From assembly GCF_029109325.1 (NCBI RefSeq), contig NZ_JAQKQJ010000009.1, positions 124,001-188,000 on the forward strand: a DNA stretch of 64,000 nt. The letters run 5' to 3'. Positions 27,301 to 35,844 of this stretch are shown here, piece by piece; the stretch's first letter is position 1, and every line of letters begins with the position of its first letter. The position numbers and the translations under genes are program-made. Origin of the DNA: Nodosilinea sp. PGN35. GTDB lineage: Bacteria > Cyanobacteriota > Cyanobacteriia > Phormidesmidales > Phormidesmidaceae. A model generated the notes under the pieces. That model had not been told where the DNA came from and did no database searches. It saw only the letters and a list, made by a program, of their open reading frames with translations.

Positions 27301-28086
27301 CTAGCCCAGGGTTTCGCCCAGGAAGGTCATCAGGGCGCGCCACGAGCGGCGATCGGCCATGCCGTCGTAGCGCGCTGCATCGCTCCACACCGTAAAGGCG
27401 TGGTCTACTCCGCCGTAGATTTCCATAGCAAAGCTGACGTTGGCCTCGTCTAGCTCGGCGGCGAGCTGGGCCACATCGGCCATGGGAGCCGCCGGATCGT
27501 CGGAGCCGTGGAGCACCAAAATTCGCCCCTGGGTCTGGCTATAGTTTTGCCCTGCCGGGGTTTCAAAGCTGCCGTGGAAGGAGACAAACCCGTCAAGATC
27601 CATCCCGGCGCGGGCCATTTCGAGGACGGCGGCACCGCCAAAGCAGTAGCCAATCGCCACCACCCGGCTGCCGTCTACCCCAGTCTGGGCCTGGGCCTGG
27701 GCCAGACCCGCCATCAGTCGAGTTCGCAGGGTAGCGCGATCGCTGCGCAGCGCCCCGCTTTGCGCCCGCGACTCATCGGGGCTGCTGGGCCGCACGCCCT
27801 GGCCGTAGAGGTCTACGGCAAAGGCCGCATAGCCCTGCTCCGCCAGCATTTGGGCGCGGCGCTGCTCGTAGTCATCTAGACCATCCCAGTCGTGCACCAG
27901 CAGCACTAGGGGCTGAGTTTCACCAAAATTTTGGTTAAAGGCAAAATAGCCCTCAAAGGGCTGCCCGTCGATCTCGTACACCACCGGCTCAGCCACTACG
28001 TTGGCCTGGGCCGAGGGCGCTAAACCCACCGCCATGCCCACCGCCACGGCGGCGGCCAGCATAACCCACAACAATTTCTTGACCAC
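27301..28086 (-). CDS. Exported dienelactone-hydrolase-family alpha/beta hydrolase
   Basis: A 261-residue precursor with a signal peptide (residues 1-28, VKKLLWVMLAAAVAVGMAVG then PSAQANVV). The hydrolase keeps the dienelactone-hydrolase triad: Cys in GYCFGG, Asp in LHGSDDPAAP and His in YGGVDHAFT, with LLVHDWDGLDDYEQRRA near the N-terminus. The natural substrate is unknown; most bacterial members hydrolyse small esters or lactones. The signal peptide places it outside the cytoplasm. A 44-base perfect palindrome lies 38 bases upstream of the start codon, in the promoter region. Confidence 0.9.
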   Translation of the reverse strand: MVKKLLWVMLAAAVAVGMAVGLAPSAQANVVAEPVVYEIDGQPFEGYFAFNQNFGETQPLVLLVHDWDGLDDYEQRRAQMLAEQGYAAFAVDLYGQGVRPSSPDESRAQSGALRSDRATLRTRLMAGLAQAQAQTGVDGSRVVAIGYCFGGAAVLEMARAGMDLDGFVSFHGSFETPAGQNYSQTQGRILVLHGSDDPAAPMADVAQLAAELDEANVSFAMEIYGGVDHAFTVWSDAARYDGMADRRSWRALMTFLGETLG

Positions 28087-28123
28087 TGCGATCTCCTTTA
28101 TTTGTCGGTGTATAGATACCTGG

Positions 28124-28167
28124 CCCCGGCCATAAAATTCTCTAATTAGAGAATTTTATGGCCGGGG
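28124..28167. repeat. 44-base perfect palindrome between divergent genes
   Basis: From CCCCGGCCATAAAATTCTC through to its exact mirror GAGAATTTTATGGCCGGGG, 22 base pairs with no spacer, centred on AATT at 28145/28146. GC-rich ends and an AT-rich middle. It lies in the shared upstream region of the hydrolase gene (minus) and the PCP-red gene (plus). Confidence 0.9.
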
Positions 28168-28272
28168 GATGCCTTCGTCCGGGGCGTTAGAGCACGGCGT
28201 TCAAGCGTGGCCCGGCCCTGATATCGTAAAGAAGTTTGAAGCCTGACGCAAAGCTGCGCCTCTATCTACGGA

Positions 28273-28434
28273 ATGGCTATGGAATGGACTGCTGACGCCG
28301 AAGCCCGCCTCAAAGAGATTCCCTTCTTTGTGCGCCCTGCCGCCCGCAAGAAAATTGAGAAGTTTGCCCAAGAGCAGGGGCTAGGCCAGATCACCGTTGA
28401 GGTGTATGAGGCCGCTAAGCAGCGGTTTGGCTAG
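28273..28434 (+). CDS. Small PCP-red (light-independent protochlorophyllide reductase-like) domain protein
   Basis: A 53-residue protein: MAMEWTADAEARLKEIPFFV, then RPAARKKIEKFAQEQGLGQI and TVEVYEAAKQRFG. It matches the short PCP-red domain that also ends ChlB of the dark-operative protochlorophyllide reductase. Stand-alone copies occur in cyanobacteria; their role is not settled. The second ATG (28279) is an alternative start. Its last 20 bases overlap the tail of the convergent membrane-protein gene. Confidence 0.85.
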   Translation: MAMEWTADAEARLKEIPFFVRPAARKKIEKFAQEQGLGQITVEVYEAAKQRFG

Positions 28435-29026
28435 AGACGGCCCGGCCCTCAGCCGTCGCGCTGCGGTAGATGCAAACTAGCGCCACCATCTGCACCAGGT
28501 GGTAGACCACCTTGGGGCTGACCCTCGCCAGGGGAATCAGCAGCACCGTAGCTCCCAGAACGGAGACGGCGATCGCCGCCGCCATCCAGCCCGCCGCCCT
28601 GGGGCGGCGGCGCACCAGCAGCACCAGCAGCACCAGCACCAGGGCGCTGAGGTAATCGACCACCCGCAGGTAAAAGCCCCAGAGAGAGAAGCCCAGGGCC
28701 AGAGCCACTACTAATTTGGCCGTTGCCAGGGCCAGCAGCCTCCGGCGATCGCCTCGACCCAGGGGCGCTGCCGCCGCCGCCACGGTAAAAAAACTGGCGA
28801 TCGCCAGGGCCACACCCATGGCGTGCCAGAGCCAAAACCGCTGGGCAAACAAAACCGTGTGGGCAAACCCGTGGTACGTGCCCCCCAGCAGCGCCGCCCC
28901 GCCCGCGCTGCCAAAGGCCGCCGCCCAGAGTCGATGACCGCCCCCCCGGCCCCACAGCAGCCCGGCTAAGACCAGGCATTCTAGGGCGATGGCGTAGTCG
29001 GTGAGGGTGGTCAGCGGTTCTGTCAT
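28415..29026 (-). CDS. Seven-helix-type integral membrane protein, unknown function
   Basis: A 203-residue, very hydrophobic protein with about six to seven predicted spans. Examples are YAIALECLVLAGLLWG, AAFGSAGGAALLGGTYHGFA, WHAMGVALAIASFFTVAAAA and LSALVLVLLVLLVRRRP. The histidines in TYHGFAHTVL and FWLWHAMG are notable. It resembles the uncharacterised DUF6962-like membrane families; this is a weak match from memory. The tail overlaps the convergent PCP-red gene by 20 bases. Confidence 0.7.
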   Translation of the reverse strand: MTEPLTTLTDYAIALECLVLAGLLWGRGGGHRLWAAAFGSAGGAALLGGTYHGFAHTVLFAQRFWLWHAMGVALAIASFFTVAAAAAPLGRGDRRRLLALATAKLVVALALGFSLWGFYLRVVDYLSALVLVLLVLLVRRRPRAAGWMAAAIAVSVLGATVLLIPLARVSPKVVYHLVQMVALVCIYRSATAEGRAVSSQTAA

Positions 29027-29519
29027 GGGGTCGCAGCATGGGGGTACAGCCGCAGCCTAACCTCTAATATCGCGCATGAATCGCGCCACAGCCTTAATGG
29101 GTACGGGCCAAGGGTTTTGCCCGTCCGATACCGAGGTAAATTTGCCTGGGGATTGCGGGGATTGCCTTAGCGGGATTCTTCATAACCCGATGTCGGGCCT
29201 GGCACACTGTCCATTGGGCAAGGAACTCAGGGGCTTTCAGCCGCCGCACTCTGAACGGTGGACAGTCGAGACGGCTATCCCGCAAGATTTTGCCCCAGGC
29301 CCTTGAGACCCAGGAGGTCAGCCTCTTGTGGGATGGGCCTCTGGCCCGTTCTGCCCCGAGCGTGAATCAATCGGCTTAGGGCGTGTCACCAGTTGTGGCC
29401 AAAAGCCCTAAATATTAAGCCTTGCCACGCCCGACCAAACAGACAGGCTAGGGGCTACAACCCTTGATTTTTGCGGATTCAGCAGCCAATTGATGACGGC
29501 CCCTAGCTCGGCGGCGACC
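29027..29519. other. Gene-free stretch
   Basis: No supportable gene. ACTGTCCA (about 29207) and TGGACAGT (about 29264) are inverted copies in the middle. A GGGATGGGCCTCTGGCCCG stretch near 29330 looks like a dispersed GC-rich repeat. Confidence 0.4.
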
Positions 29520-29918
29520 CTAAAACCCCCGGGGCTGGCTCAGCCGCTGAAATTCAAAGCTGATGGTGGTTTGGGCACAGTCATCGTCGGTTACGGTGCA
29601 GGCCTGAATGGCCCCATCTTCGTCGGTGACAATGGTGACGGCCTGGGGGGCCACAATGCGGTGGGCGTAGACGGCCTCGCGGGTGCCCAAAAAGCGATTG
29701 ACGGTCACCACCAGATCGCGGCTGTGGTCAGGCTGGTCGTAGGTAATTGAAAACAGCGGTTTCTGACGCAGCACGTCAAACTCCCCCAGCTCTCGATCTA
29801 GCTGCTTTAGGGTAATCAAGCGGCCCCGGTGCTCATCGGTGAGCTGGGCAAAAAACTCCTGCCAAATACCGGGGGGAATTTCAAGCTGATACCGCTTGTA
29901 GGACAGTTCCAGATCCAT
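29520..29918 (-). CDS. DUF5335-like protein
   Basis: A 132-residue soluble protein (MDLELSYKRYQLEIPPGIWQ, EFFAQLTDEHRGRLITLKQL, TVTDDDCAQTTISFEFQ). The pattern of an N-terminal W-EFF-LT-HRG-L segment followed by beta-strands recalls DUF5335; the match is from memory. The start at 29918 is set by a good AGGAGG five to six bases upstream. Confidence 0.65.
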   Translation of the reverse strand: MDLELSYKRYQLEIPPGIWQEFFAQLTDEHRGRLITLKQLDRELGEFDVLRQKPLFSITYDQPDHSRDLVVTVNRFLGTREAVYAHRIVAPQAVTIVTDEDGAIQACTVTDDDCAQTTISFEFQRLSQPRGF

Positions 29919-30110
29919 CGTGTACCTCCTGAGGATGGTGTTCAGAGTAGGGTTGAGGTGTGACGTTTTTGTGCCAAGTCTGTGACAAAAGCGCCAATGC
30001 CGGGCGGTGCAACACCGCTGAGACGCCATCGACACACCATTGCCACAACCGCTAATTACCGTTAGCCATCACACAATGCACCGATTCCCCATTGGAAAAG
30101 GACAGACGTT

Positions 30111-30710
30111 ATGGAAACTGTGGTTCGCGATCGCCAAATTATTCCCCTTGGCCCTCGCTCTGGGGCGATCGCCCCTGGCCGTCGGGCGCTGGGCGGGGCT
30201 CCCTTTGAGCCCGCCGCCTTCGATGCTCGCACCGTTGCCATGGGCCGCTGCGAGCTGGGCAAAATTCGCCTGGAGATGGGCCGGTTTCAGGACGCCCTAG
30301 AGCTGTTTGAGCAGTCCCTGGCGCTGCAACCCCACGCCGTCGAGAGCTGGTATGGCCGCGCCGAGGCGCTGACCTGTCTGGGCCGCTACGAGGACGCCCT
30401 CGCCAGCCTGGAGCAGGCCCAAACCCTGGCTGGGTTTGCCAGTGCCCGCCTCTGGGTGCAAAAAGCCGTCGTCCTCCTCTGGCTAAACCGCCTGGAGACC
30501 GCCCTCAACTGCTGCAACCAGGCCCTCTGGCTCGCCCCCGACCACACCCAGGCCTGGCTGTTTCGCGGCGTTGCGCTGCACCGCCTGGGGCGGTTCAAAG
30601 AAGCCTACCGCAGCTATCGACGGGCCTCTCAACCCGATACGGCGACGGGTGCGCGGGCAAATGTTCAGCGGCTGTGCCAAGACATTGCCCAGCAGAGCCA
30701 GGCCAGCTAG
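30111..30710 (+). CDS. Tetratricopeptide-repeat protein
   Basis: A 199-residue soluble protein. After about 40 low-complexity residues (IIPLGPRSGAIAPGRRALGG), it has four to five TPR units from about residue 43 (GRCELGKIRLEMGRFQDALE, SWYGRAEALTCLGRYEDALA, AVVLLWLNRLETALNCCNQA, AWLFRGVALHRLGRFKEAYR). TPRs mediate protein-protein contacts; the partner is unknown. HIP1-type GATCGCC strings occur inside the low-complexity N-terminus, so part of it may be repeat-derived. Confidence 0.85.
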   Translation: METVVRDRQIIPLGPRSGAIAPGRRALGGAPFEPAAFDARTVAMGRCELGKIRLEMGRFQDALELFEQSLALQPHAVESWYGRAEALTCLGRYEDALASLEQAQTLAGFASARLWVQKAVVLLWLNRLETALNCCNQALWLAPDHTQAWLFRGVALHRLGRFKEAYRSYRRASQPDTATGARANVQRLCQDIAQQSQAS

Positions 30711-30774
30711 CTCTCAGCCAGCAAAAACGTCGTATTGCACGGGATGGGATAGTTAGGACAGTTTCTCTAAAAAC

Positions 30775-30790
30775 GTTTGAACGTTCAAAC
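30775..30790. repeat. AACGTT-type palindrome, site 3
   Basis: GTTTGAACGTTCAAAC, a perfect 16-base palindrome 64 bases downstream of the TPR gene stop. Confidence 0.75.
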
Positions 30791-30825
30791 CTTTCTGAGG
30801 GTTCTAAGTGTTCTAACCCAGATGA

Positions 30826-30968
30826 CTAGTGGTCAGTCAAATTAAATGTGACAGGTTAACGGGGTTGACGGTCTACGGTAAACGGTACACGGCTCGCCTT
30901 AGACCGCTTACCGTGAACCGTGAACCCTAAGTCACACCTCCCGTCATTATTTTTTGACTAAGCATTAG
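30826..30968 (-). mobile_element. MITE-like element, copy 2 (143 bp)
   Basis: Reverse-complement copy of 25552-25695. By hand I count about six differences (a one-base indel in the A run and five substitutions), roughly 96 percent identity. Ends CTAGTGGTCAGTCAAA and TTTTGACTAAGCATTAG; the right end has lost the exact CTAG. Confidence 0.8.
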
Positions 30969-30978
30969 GGCTATAAAC

Positions 30979-31010
30979 CAAAAAATCCCGCCTCTACCTG
31001 GAGGCGGGAT
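30979..31010 (-). terminator. Intrinsic terminator of the small exported-protein gene
   Basis: On the minus strand ATCCCGCCTC (31010-31001) pairs with GAGGCGGGAT (30994-30985), 10 base pairs with a 6-base loop, followed by TTTT. It is 120 bases past the stop of the gene at 31134. Confidence 0.75.
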
Positions 31011-31133
31011 CCGTGACGCTGAGTCGCGCAACCGTAGCGTCATTGAGTAACGGCGGGCTCTGTAGCGAACCCGACCGCAGGCGGCTTGGTACCCCCCGAT
31101 CGCCCTCGACAGCACAGGGGGGCAAATTGGGGA

Positions 31134-31487
31134 TTAGCTGCCGGGGGTAATTTTTTCTAAAGCATTCTCAATTTGATCCTGCACAGTGGTTGCTTGAGAA
31201 TTTTGGGGAGAGTTCAGCGTGTGCAGATCGGCGTCTCCCTGCACCTCGTTAGGCCCGCGCTGAGCTTTGCCCTGCACTTCGCTGCGGCTGCGAGGCTCAG
31301 CTTTAAGAGCCCGCTCCGAGGTCTCTTGCAGGTTGTTCATTTGGGCCGTGCCATCGGCAGGACTGCTGTTGGAATTGCCAAAGGCCATCGCCGGACTGGC
31401 CACTCCCAGAAACAAGAACAGCGAGGCAATCATCACCATAGAAATTTTGGCCAGATTGCGATTGAGCCGATGAAGAATCTGCTTCAT
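31134..31487 (-). CDS. Small exported protein, low-temperature/stress-protein-like
   Basis: A 117-residue precursor from the ATG at 31487 (MKQILHRLNRNLAKI). The signal peptide ends at about residue 38 (IASLFLFLGVASPAMAF). The mature part is short, polar and probably disordered (SSPADGTAQMNNLQETSERA). It contains the repeated pattern EVQGKAQRGPNEVQGDAD, seen in cyanobacterial low-temperature-induced-like proteins. Function unknown. It has its own terminator. Confidence 0.65.
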   Translation of the reverse strand: MKQILHRLNRNLAKISMVMIASLFLFLGVASPAMAFGNSNSSPADGTAQMNNLQETSERALKAEPRSRSEVQGKAQRGPNEVQGDADLHTLNSPQNSQATTVQDQIENALEKITPGS

Positions 31488-32118
31488 TGTGATAAACCTC
31501 TCAAGTTGAATTCTGTGAACAAACTGAATAGTCTGCAAATAGTCTTAAGATCTAAAGCTGCCGGTCACCCCCGCCAGAGCCGACTGTATCGGCCCCCTGG
31601 GGGAGAATTGACTGGCGTTAGCCATAATTTTTGCAATGACTCTGCTACTTTAGGGCAATGACAATTTGCCAGCATCAATCTCAGGATATAGACCCAACGG
31701 CGGGGAGGTTAGCTGCCGGTGGCGATCGCCCGAACCCCTGGGCAAAACCCAGGGGCAAAAAATCGTGAGGCTGGCCGATCTGGGAATTTACTCCTCCCCC
31801 TCAGCTCAGCGGCAGACGGGATTCTAAGAAGTAGTTGGGGTCGAGCTTTTAGGGGGCAGCAACTGCTGGCGTTGAGCGGAGGGGGCCAGGGCGGGGAGCG
31901 GCGCAGGGTGAGCCGCAAGGCATTTTACCCAAGCCTCCCTCTGAAGCGAGCCCGGTGGCGCGGCTGGCAAGTTTTTTAGGCGGCTCTATGGCTCTGCAAG
32001 GCTTGGATTTTGGGACGATCGCGAGATTTGCCCCCTGGCTTCACAAAATATTAGAAACATTTTTTCTACCCTAGGATAGATCAGCCTTGGGGTGGAAGGG
32101 GTAATCATCAGACGTAGG

Positions 32119-32265
32119 CCGAGGGGCGTACGACTGACGGTCGAGCGCCGGAGCTAATCTGCCGCAGGCAATTGCCTCAGAGCCGGGGAGGTTCTGGAGG
32201 CCAAGGTTGAAGGCCAGACCTGAAGGCCACAGACGTCAGTCGGTGAGGCTATCTGAGGCCCTTGG
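32119..32265. other. Unassigned region with nested complementary arms (possible structured RNA)
   Basis: This lies in the 930-base gene-free stretch 31488-32417. CCGAGGG (32119-32125) can pair with CCCTTGG (32259-32265). CGACTGACG (32131-32139) pairs perfectly with CGTCAGTCG (32234-32242). Inside are AGGCAATTGCCT and a hairpin AGGTTCTGGAGGCC..GGCCAGACCT. It matches no riboswitch, RNase P, SRP, tmRNA or 6S signature that I can recall. An AT-rich, promoter-like stretch lies at 32040-32085. A further hairpin CCCCTGGG/CCCAGGGG is at 31735-31755. Confidence 0.4.
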
Positions 32266-32417
32266 TCAGGGGTGACGCGTCAGACAAGCCTCCCCAGAGG
32301 GGCCGCCCTGGCCCGGTGCATAGAGCGTTAGATGGAGCAGCCGCGAATTTTTTGAACGTTTCTTTAGTGATTTAGGCGAACTACCCTTTGGTGAACCAGG
32401 CGTTAAGGGAGACTCGG

Positions 32418-35400
32418 ATGCCTCGTCAGGGCTCAACCCAATCTATATCCAGGGGCCAAGATCCGATGGCAGCCCTGGGGCGATCGCGTCCCTGGGTTCA
32501 GACCCCCCTGGGGGAGGTCACCACCTGGCCCGCCGCCCTGAGGACGACCCTGGGCATTGTGCTCAGCGCTGAAATGCCGATGATGGGCGTTTGGGGGGGC
32601 GATCGCCGGGTGTTTTATAACCAGGCCTGCGCGCCGCTGCTGCCGGGGGAGCCCTTGCAGGGGGAGCCCTGGGCCAGCCCGGCGGACACCCCCCGCGATG
32701 GCCTGGCCGCCGCCCTCGCGGGGGGCGTTGAGGGGGTTTTTGCCACCGGGCGATCGCAGTCCTTCGTCTGGGGCGACCACCCCTGGTTTTGTAGCCCCAT
32801 CTGGGATGAGCTGAGCCAGGTGGGCGGGGTTTTAGTCACCGGCCACCCGGCCCAGCCGGGCTCCAGAAACGGAGCGCCCCGGGGGAGCGAAGAGCGCTTT
32901 CGCCACCTGGCCGACAACATTTCTCAGCTGGTCTGGATGGCCGACGCCGCAGGGGCAGTCCTGTGGTGTAACCGGCGCTGGTTTGAGTTTGCTGGCCCCT
33001 GCCTGAAGCCGAACCACCTCTGCGACTGGACATCATTGCACCACCCCAACCACCGGCAGCGGGTGCTGGAAAACTATCGCCGCGGTATGGCCACGGGAGC
33101 AGTGTGGGAAGACACCTTTCCCCTGCGGGGCCAGGATGGCCAGTACCGCTGGTTTCTCGCGCGGGTGATGCCGGTGCGCGACGACCGGGGGCAGCTGCTG
33201 TGGTGGGTGGGCACCAATACCGACATCACCGAGCTGCGCCAGGCCGAAAAGACCCTCGAACAGGTGACCGAACGCCTGAACATGGCCCTCAAGAGCGCTC
33301 CCATCACCCTGTTTAACCAAGACCGCGAGCTGCGCTACACCTGGGTTTACAACCCCACCCACAGCTACCGGGCTGAGCAGATGCTGGGCCAGCGCGACGG
33401 GGATCTGGTCTCTGCCGCCGCCGCCGCCCGGCTGACTCAGCTGAAGCAGCAGGTGCTCGACACCGGGGTAGGGCTGCGGGCCGAGGTGCTGGTCGAGCAG
33501 GCATCCTACGACCTCACCATCGACCCAATTCGCGATCGCCAGGGGCGCATTACCGGCGTGACCGGCGCGGCGGTTGACATCAGCGATCGCGCCCGGCTCG
33601 CAGCCGAACACCGCCAGGCCGAACACACTCTGCGCAAGAACGAAGAGCAGCTGCGCATGGCCCAGCAGGCCGCCGGGGCCGGCCTTTGGGATTGGGATAT
33701 GGTGACCAACGAAGTGACCTGGTCAGAGGAGTACTACCACCTCTACGGCCTGGAGCGCGATGTCACCCCCTCCTACGAGAACTGGCTGGCTGCCGTGGTG
33801 CCCATCGACCGGGAGCGGGTCGAGCAAACGACCCGCGAGGCCATGGAGCAGGGGAAAAACCTCAAGGTCAATTTCCGCATTCACCACCCCGAGGAGGGGC
33901 AGCGCTGGCTGATGGTGCGGGGGCAGACCTTCTACGATGCGGCCCACAACCCCGTCCGCATGACGGGTATTGCCATCAACATTACCGAGCAAAAGCGCTT
34001 TGAGCAGGCCTTGATTAGCAGCGAAGCCCTGGCCCGCACCCGGGCCGAAGAGCTGGCGGCGCTAATGGAAATCGCCCCCGCCGCCATCTGGATTGCCCAC
34101 GACGCCGACTGCCGCACCATGACGGCCAACCGCATGGCCCACGAGCTGATGGGTACTCAGCCCGAGGCGGGCTCGATCGCAGCGCCCACCGCCAAGGAAA
34201 GGGGTTTGCCCTTTAAGCAGTGCAGGCAGGGGCAGGAAATTGAGCCCCAAAATCTGCCTATGGACAAGGCAATTCGCACCGGGCAGACGGTGACCGATGA
34301 GCTTGAGTTTGTCTACCCCGACGGCACGGTGCGCACCATCTACGGCAAGGCGGTGCCCCTCTACAGTGCTGAGGGGCAGGTGCGCGGTGCGATCGCAGGC
34401 TTTACCGAAATCACCGCCCTCAAACAGAGCGAGCGAGAGCGCGAAGATCTCCTCCAGCGGGAGCGCGTTGCCCGCGAAGAGGCCGAGCAGGCCAACCGCC
34501 TGAAGGATCAGTTTTTGGCGGTGCTCTCCCACGAGCTCAGATCGCCCCTCAACCCGATTTTGGGCTGGGCCAAACTGCTGCAAACCCGCACCTTTGACGC
34601 GGCCAAAACCACCCGCGCCCTGGGCATCATTGAGCGCAACGCCCAGCTCCAGGCTCAGCTGGTCGATGACCTGCTCGATCTGGCCAAAATCCTGCGGGGC
34701 AAGCTGCACCTCAACCCCATGCCGGTTCGCCTCACCGGAGTGGTGGAGTCAGCCCTAGAAACGGTGAGGGCAGCGGCGGCGGCCAAGACCATTGCTGTGC
34801 AGCTCGACCTCGACTCTTCTGTGCAGGTGGCGGGCGATGCCGCCCGGCTTCAGCAAATTGTGGGCAACCTGCTGTCTAACGCGATCAAATTTACCCCCGA
34901 GCAGGGCCGCGTCACGGTCGCGCTGCGATCGCTCGACGACCAGGCTGAAGTGAGCGTGAGCGACACCGGCATTGGCATTAGTCCCGACTTTTTGCCCTAC
35001 CTGTTTGAGTCCTTCCGGCAGGAGGATATTTCCATCACCCGCAGGCACGGCGGGCTGGGGCTGGGGCTGGCGATCGTGCGCCAGCTGGTCGAAGTTCACG
35101 GCGGCACCATCACCGCCCACAGTCCCGGCGAAGGCCAGGGAGCCACCTTCAGGGTGCGGCTGCCCCAGCTGCCGGGGGAGGCCGTTGACGACCCCGCCGC
35201 CAGCCTGCCCCGCGTCGCCCTCGACCTGAGCGGCATTCGAGTGTTTTCCATCGATGATTCAGCCGATACCCGCGAGTTTTTGACCACGCTGCTGGGGCAG
35301 TACGGGGCCGATGTGGTCACCGCTGGCTCGGCCAACGAGGCCCTCGACAGCCTTAAAACCCTGCGGCCCGACGTGTTGATCAGCGACATCGGCATGCCTG

Positions 35401-35636
35401 AGATGGATGGCTACAGCCTGATTCGTCAGATTCGCAGCCTGCCCCCTGACCAGGGCGGGACGGTACCGGCGATCGCCCTTACCGCCTACGCCCGCGACGA
35501 AGACCAGCAGCAATCGCTGGCCAGCGGCTACCAGCGCCACCTAACTAAGCCCCTGGATCTCGAAAAGCTGGTGCGAGCTGTGGTCGAACTCACCCAGGCC
35601 AGGTCTGGCACGCAACCCGATTTGGCACAGCCATAG
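32418..35636 (+). CDS. Hybrid sensor histidine kinase, multi-PAS, HisKA, HATPase, REC
   Basis: About 1,072 residues from the ATG at 32418 (MPRQGSTQSISRGQD, preceded by GGGAG). In-frame TTG and GTG codons at 32388-32393 are alternatives. Domains: PAS-like sensor with the GEVTTWPAALRTTLGIVLS start (15-140); four more PAS domains (about 150-680); HisKA with His705 in LSHELRSPLNPILGW; HATPase (IVGNLLSNAIKFTP, SDTGIGIS, GLGLGLAIV); receiver (VFSIDDSADTREFL, VLISDIGMPEMDGYS, HLTKPLD). No membrane segments. It converges on a second hybrid kinase, and the two share the HisKA-REC layout. Confidence 0.94.
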   Translation: MPRQGSTQSISRGQDPMAALGRSRPWVQTPLGEVTTWPAALRTTLGIVLSAEMPMMGVWGGDRRVFYNQACAPLLPGEPLQGEPWASPADTPRDGLAAALAGGVEGVFATGRSQSFVWGDHPWFCSPIWDELSQVGGVLVTGHPAQPGSRNGAPRGSEERFRHLADNISQLVWMADAAGAVLWCNRRWFEFAGPCLKPNHLCDWTSLHHPNHRQRVLENYRRGMATGAVWEDTFPLRGQDGQYRWFLARVMPVRDDRGQLLWWVGTNTDITELRQAEKTLEQVTERLNMALKSAPITLFNQDRELRYTWVYNPTHSYRAEQMLGQRDGDLVSAAAAARLTQLKQQVLDTGVGLRAEVLVEQASYDLTIDPIRDRQGRITGVTGAAVDISDRARLAAEHRQAEHTLRKNEEQLRMAQQAAGAGLWDWDMVTNEVTWSEEYYHLYGLERDVTPSYENWLAAVVPIDRERVEQTTREAMEQGKNLKVNFRIHHPEEGQRWLMVRGQTFYDAAHNPVRMTGIAINITEQKRFEQALISSEALARTRAEELAALMEIAPAAIWIAHDADCRTMTANRMAHELMGTQPEAGSIAAPTAKERGLPFKQCRQGQEIEPQNLPMDKAIRTGQTVTDELEFVYPDGTVRTIYGKAVPLYSAEGQVRGAIAGFTEITALKQSEREREDLLQRERVAREEAEQANRLKDQFLAVLSHELRSPLNPILGWAKLLQTRTFDAAKTTRALGIIERNAQLQAQLVDDLLDLAKILRGKLHLNPMPVRLTGVVESALETVRAAAAAKTIAVQLDLDSSVQVAGDAARLQQIVGNLLSNAIKFTPEQGRVTVALRSLDDQAEVSVSDTGIGISPDFLPYLFESFRQEDISITRRHGGLGLGLAIVRQLVEVHGGTITAHSPGEGQGATFRVRLPQLPGEAVDDPAASLPRVALDLSGIRVFSIDDSADTREFLTTLLGQYGADVVTAGSANEALDSLKTLRPDVLISDIGMPEMDGYSLIRQIRSLPPDQGGTVPAIALTAYARDEDQQQSLASGYQRHLTKPLDLEKLVRAVVELTQARSGTQPDLAQP

Positions 35637-35657
35637 TCACGCGGGTCAGGACACCAA

Positions 35658-35679
35658 AACGTTCAAACGTTTGAACGTT
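35658..35679. repeat. AACGTT-type palindrome, site 5
   Basis: AACGTTCAAAC-GTTTGAACGTT, a perfect 22-base palindrome 21 bases after the kinase stop codon, between convergent genes. Site 4 of the family (TTTGAACGTTTCT, about 32351-32363) lies upstream of the same kinase gene. Confidence 0.8.
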
Positions 35680-35844
35680 CGCACGGCGCAGAGACCCTGG
35701 CTCAACCAACTGGCTACAGCTAGACAAAACCCGCACTCTAGGACAGCAAGGCAGAAATAAACCCACTGTTTAGGAAGCTTGAAACGCTGACATCCTCGGG
35801 ATTTTTCATTTTGAACTTTGCATTTTGAGCTCCGCGTAGGGGTA

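Noticed and set aside
31735..31755. Terminator-like hairpin CCCCTGGG..CCCAGGGG
   Set aside because: The flanking A run gives no U tract on the transcribed side for either neighbour, so it is not called as a terminator.
32119..32265. RNase P RNA, SRP RNA, tmRNA, c-di-GMP or cobalamin riboswitch
   Set aside because: None of the conserved core strings of these classes is present; kept only as an unassigned structured region.
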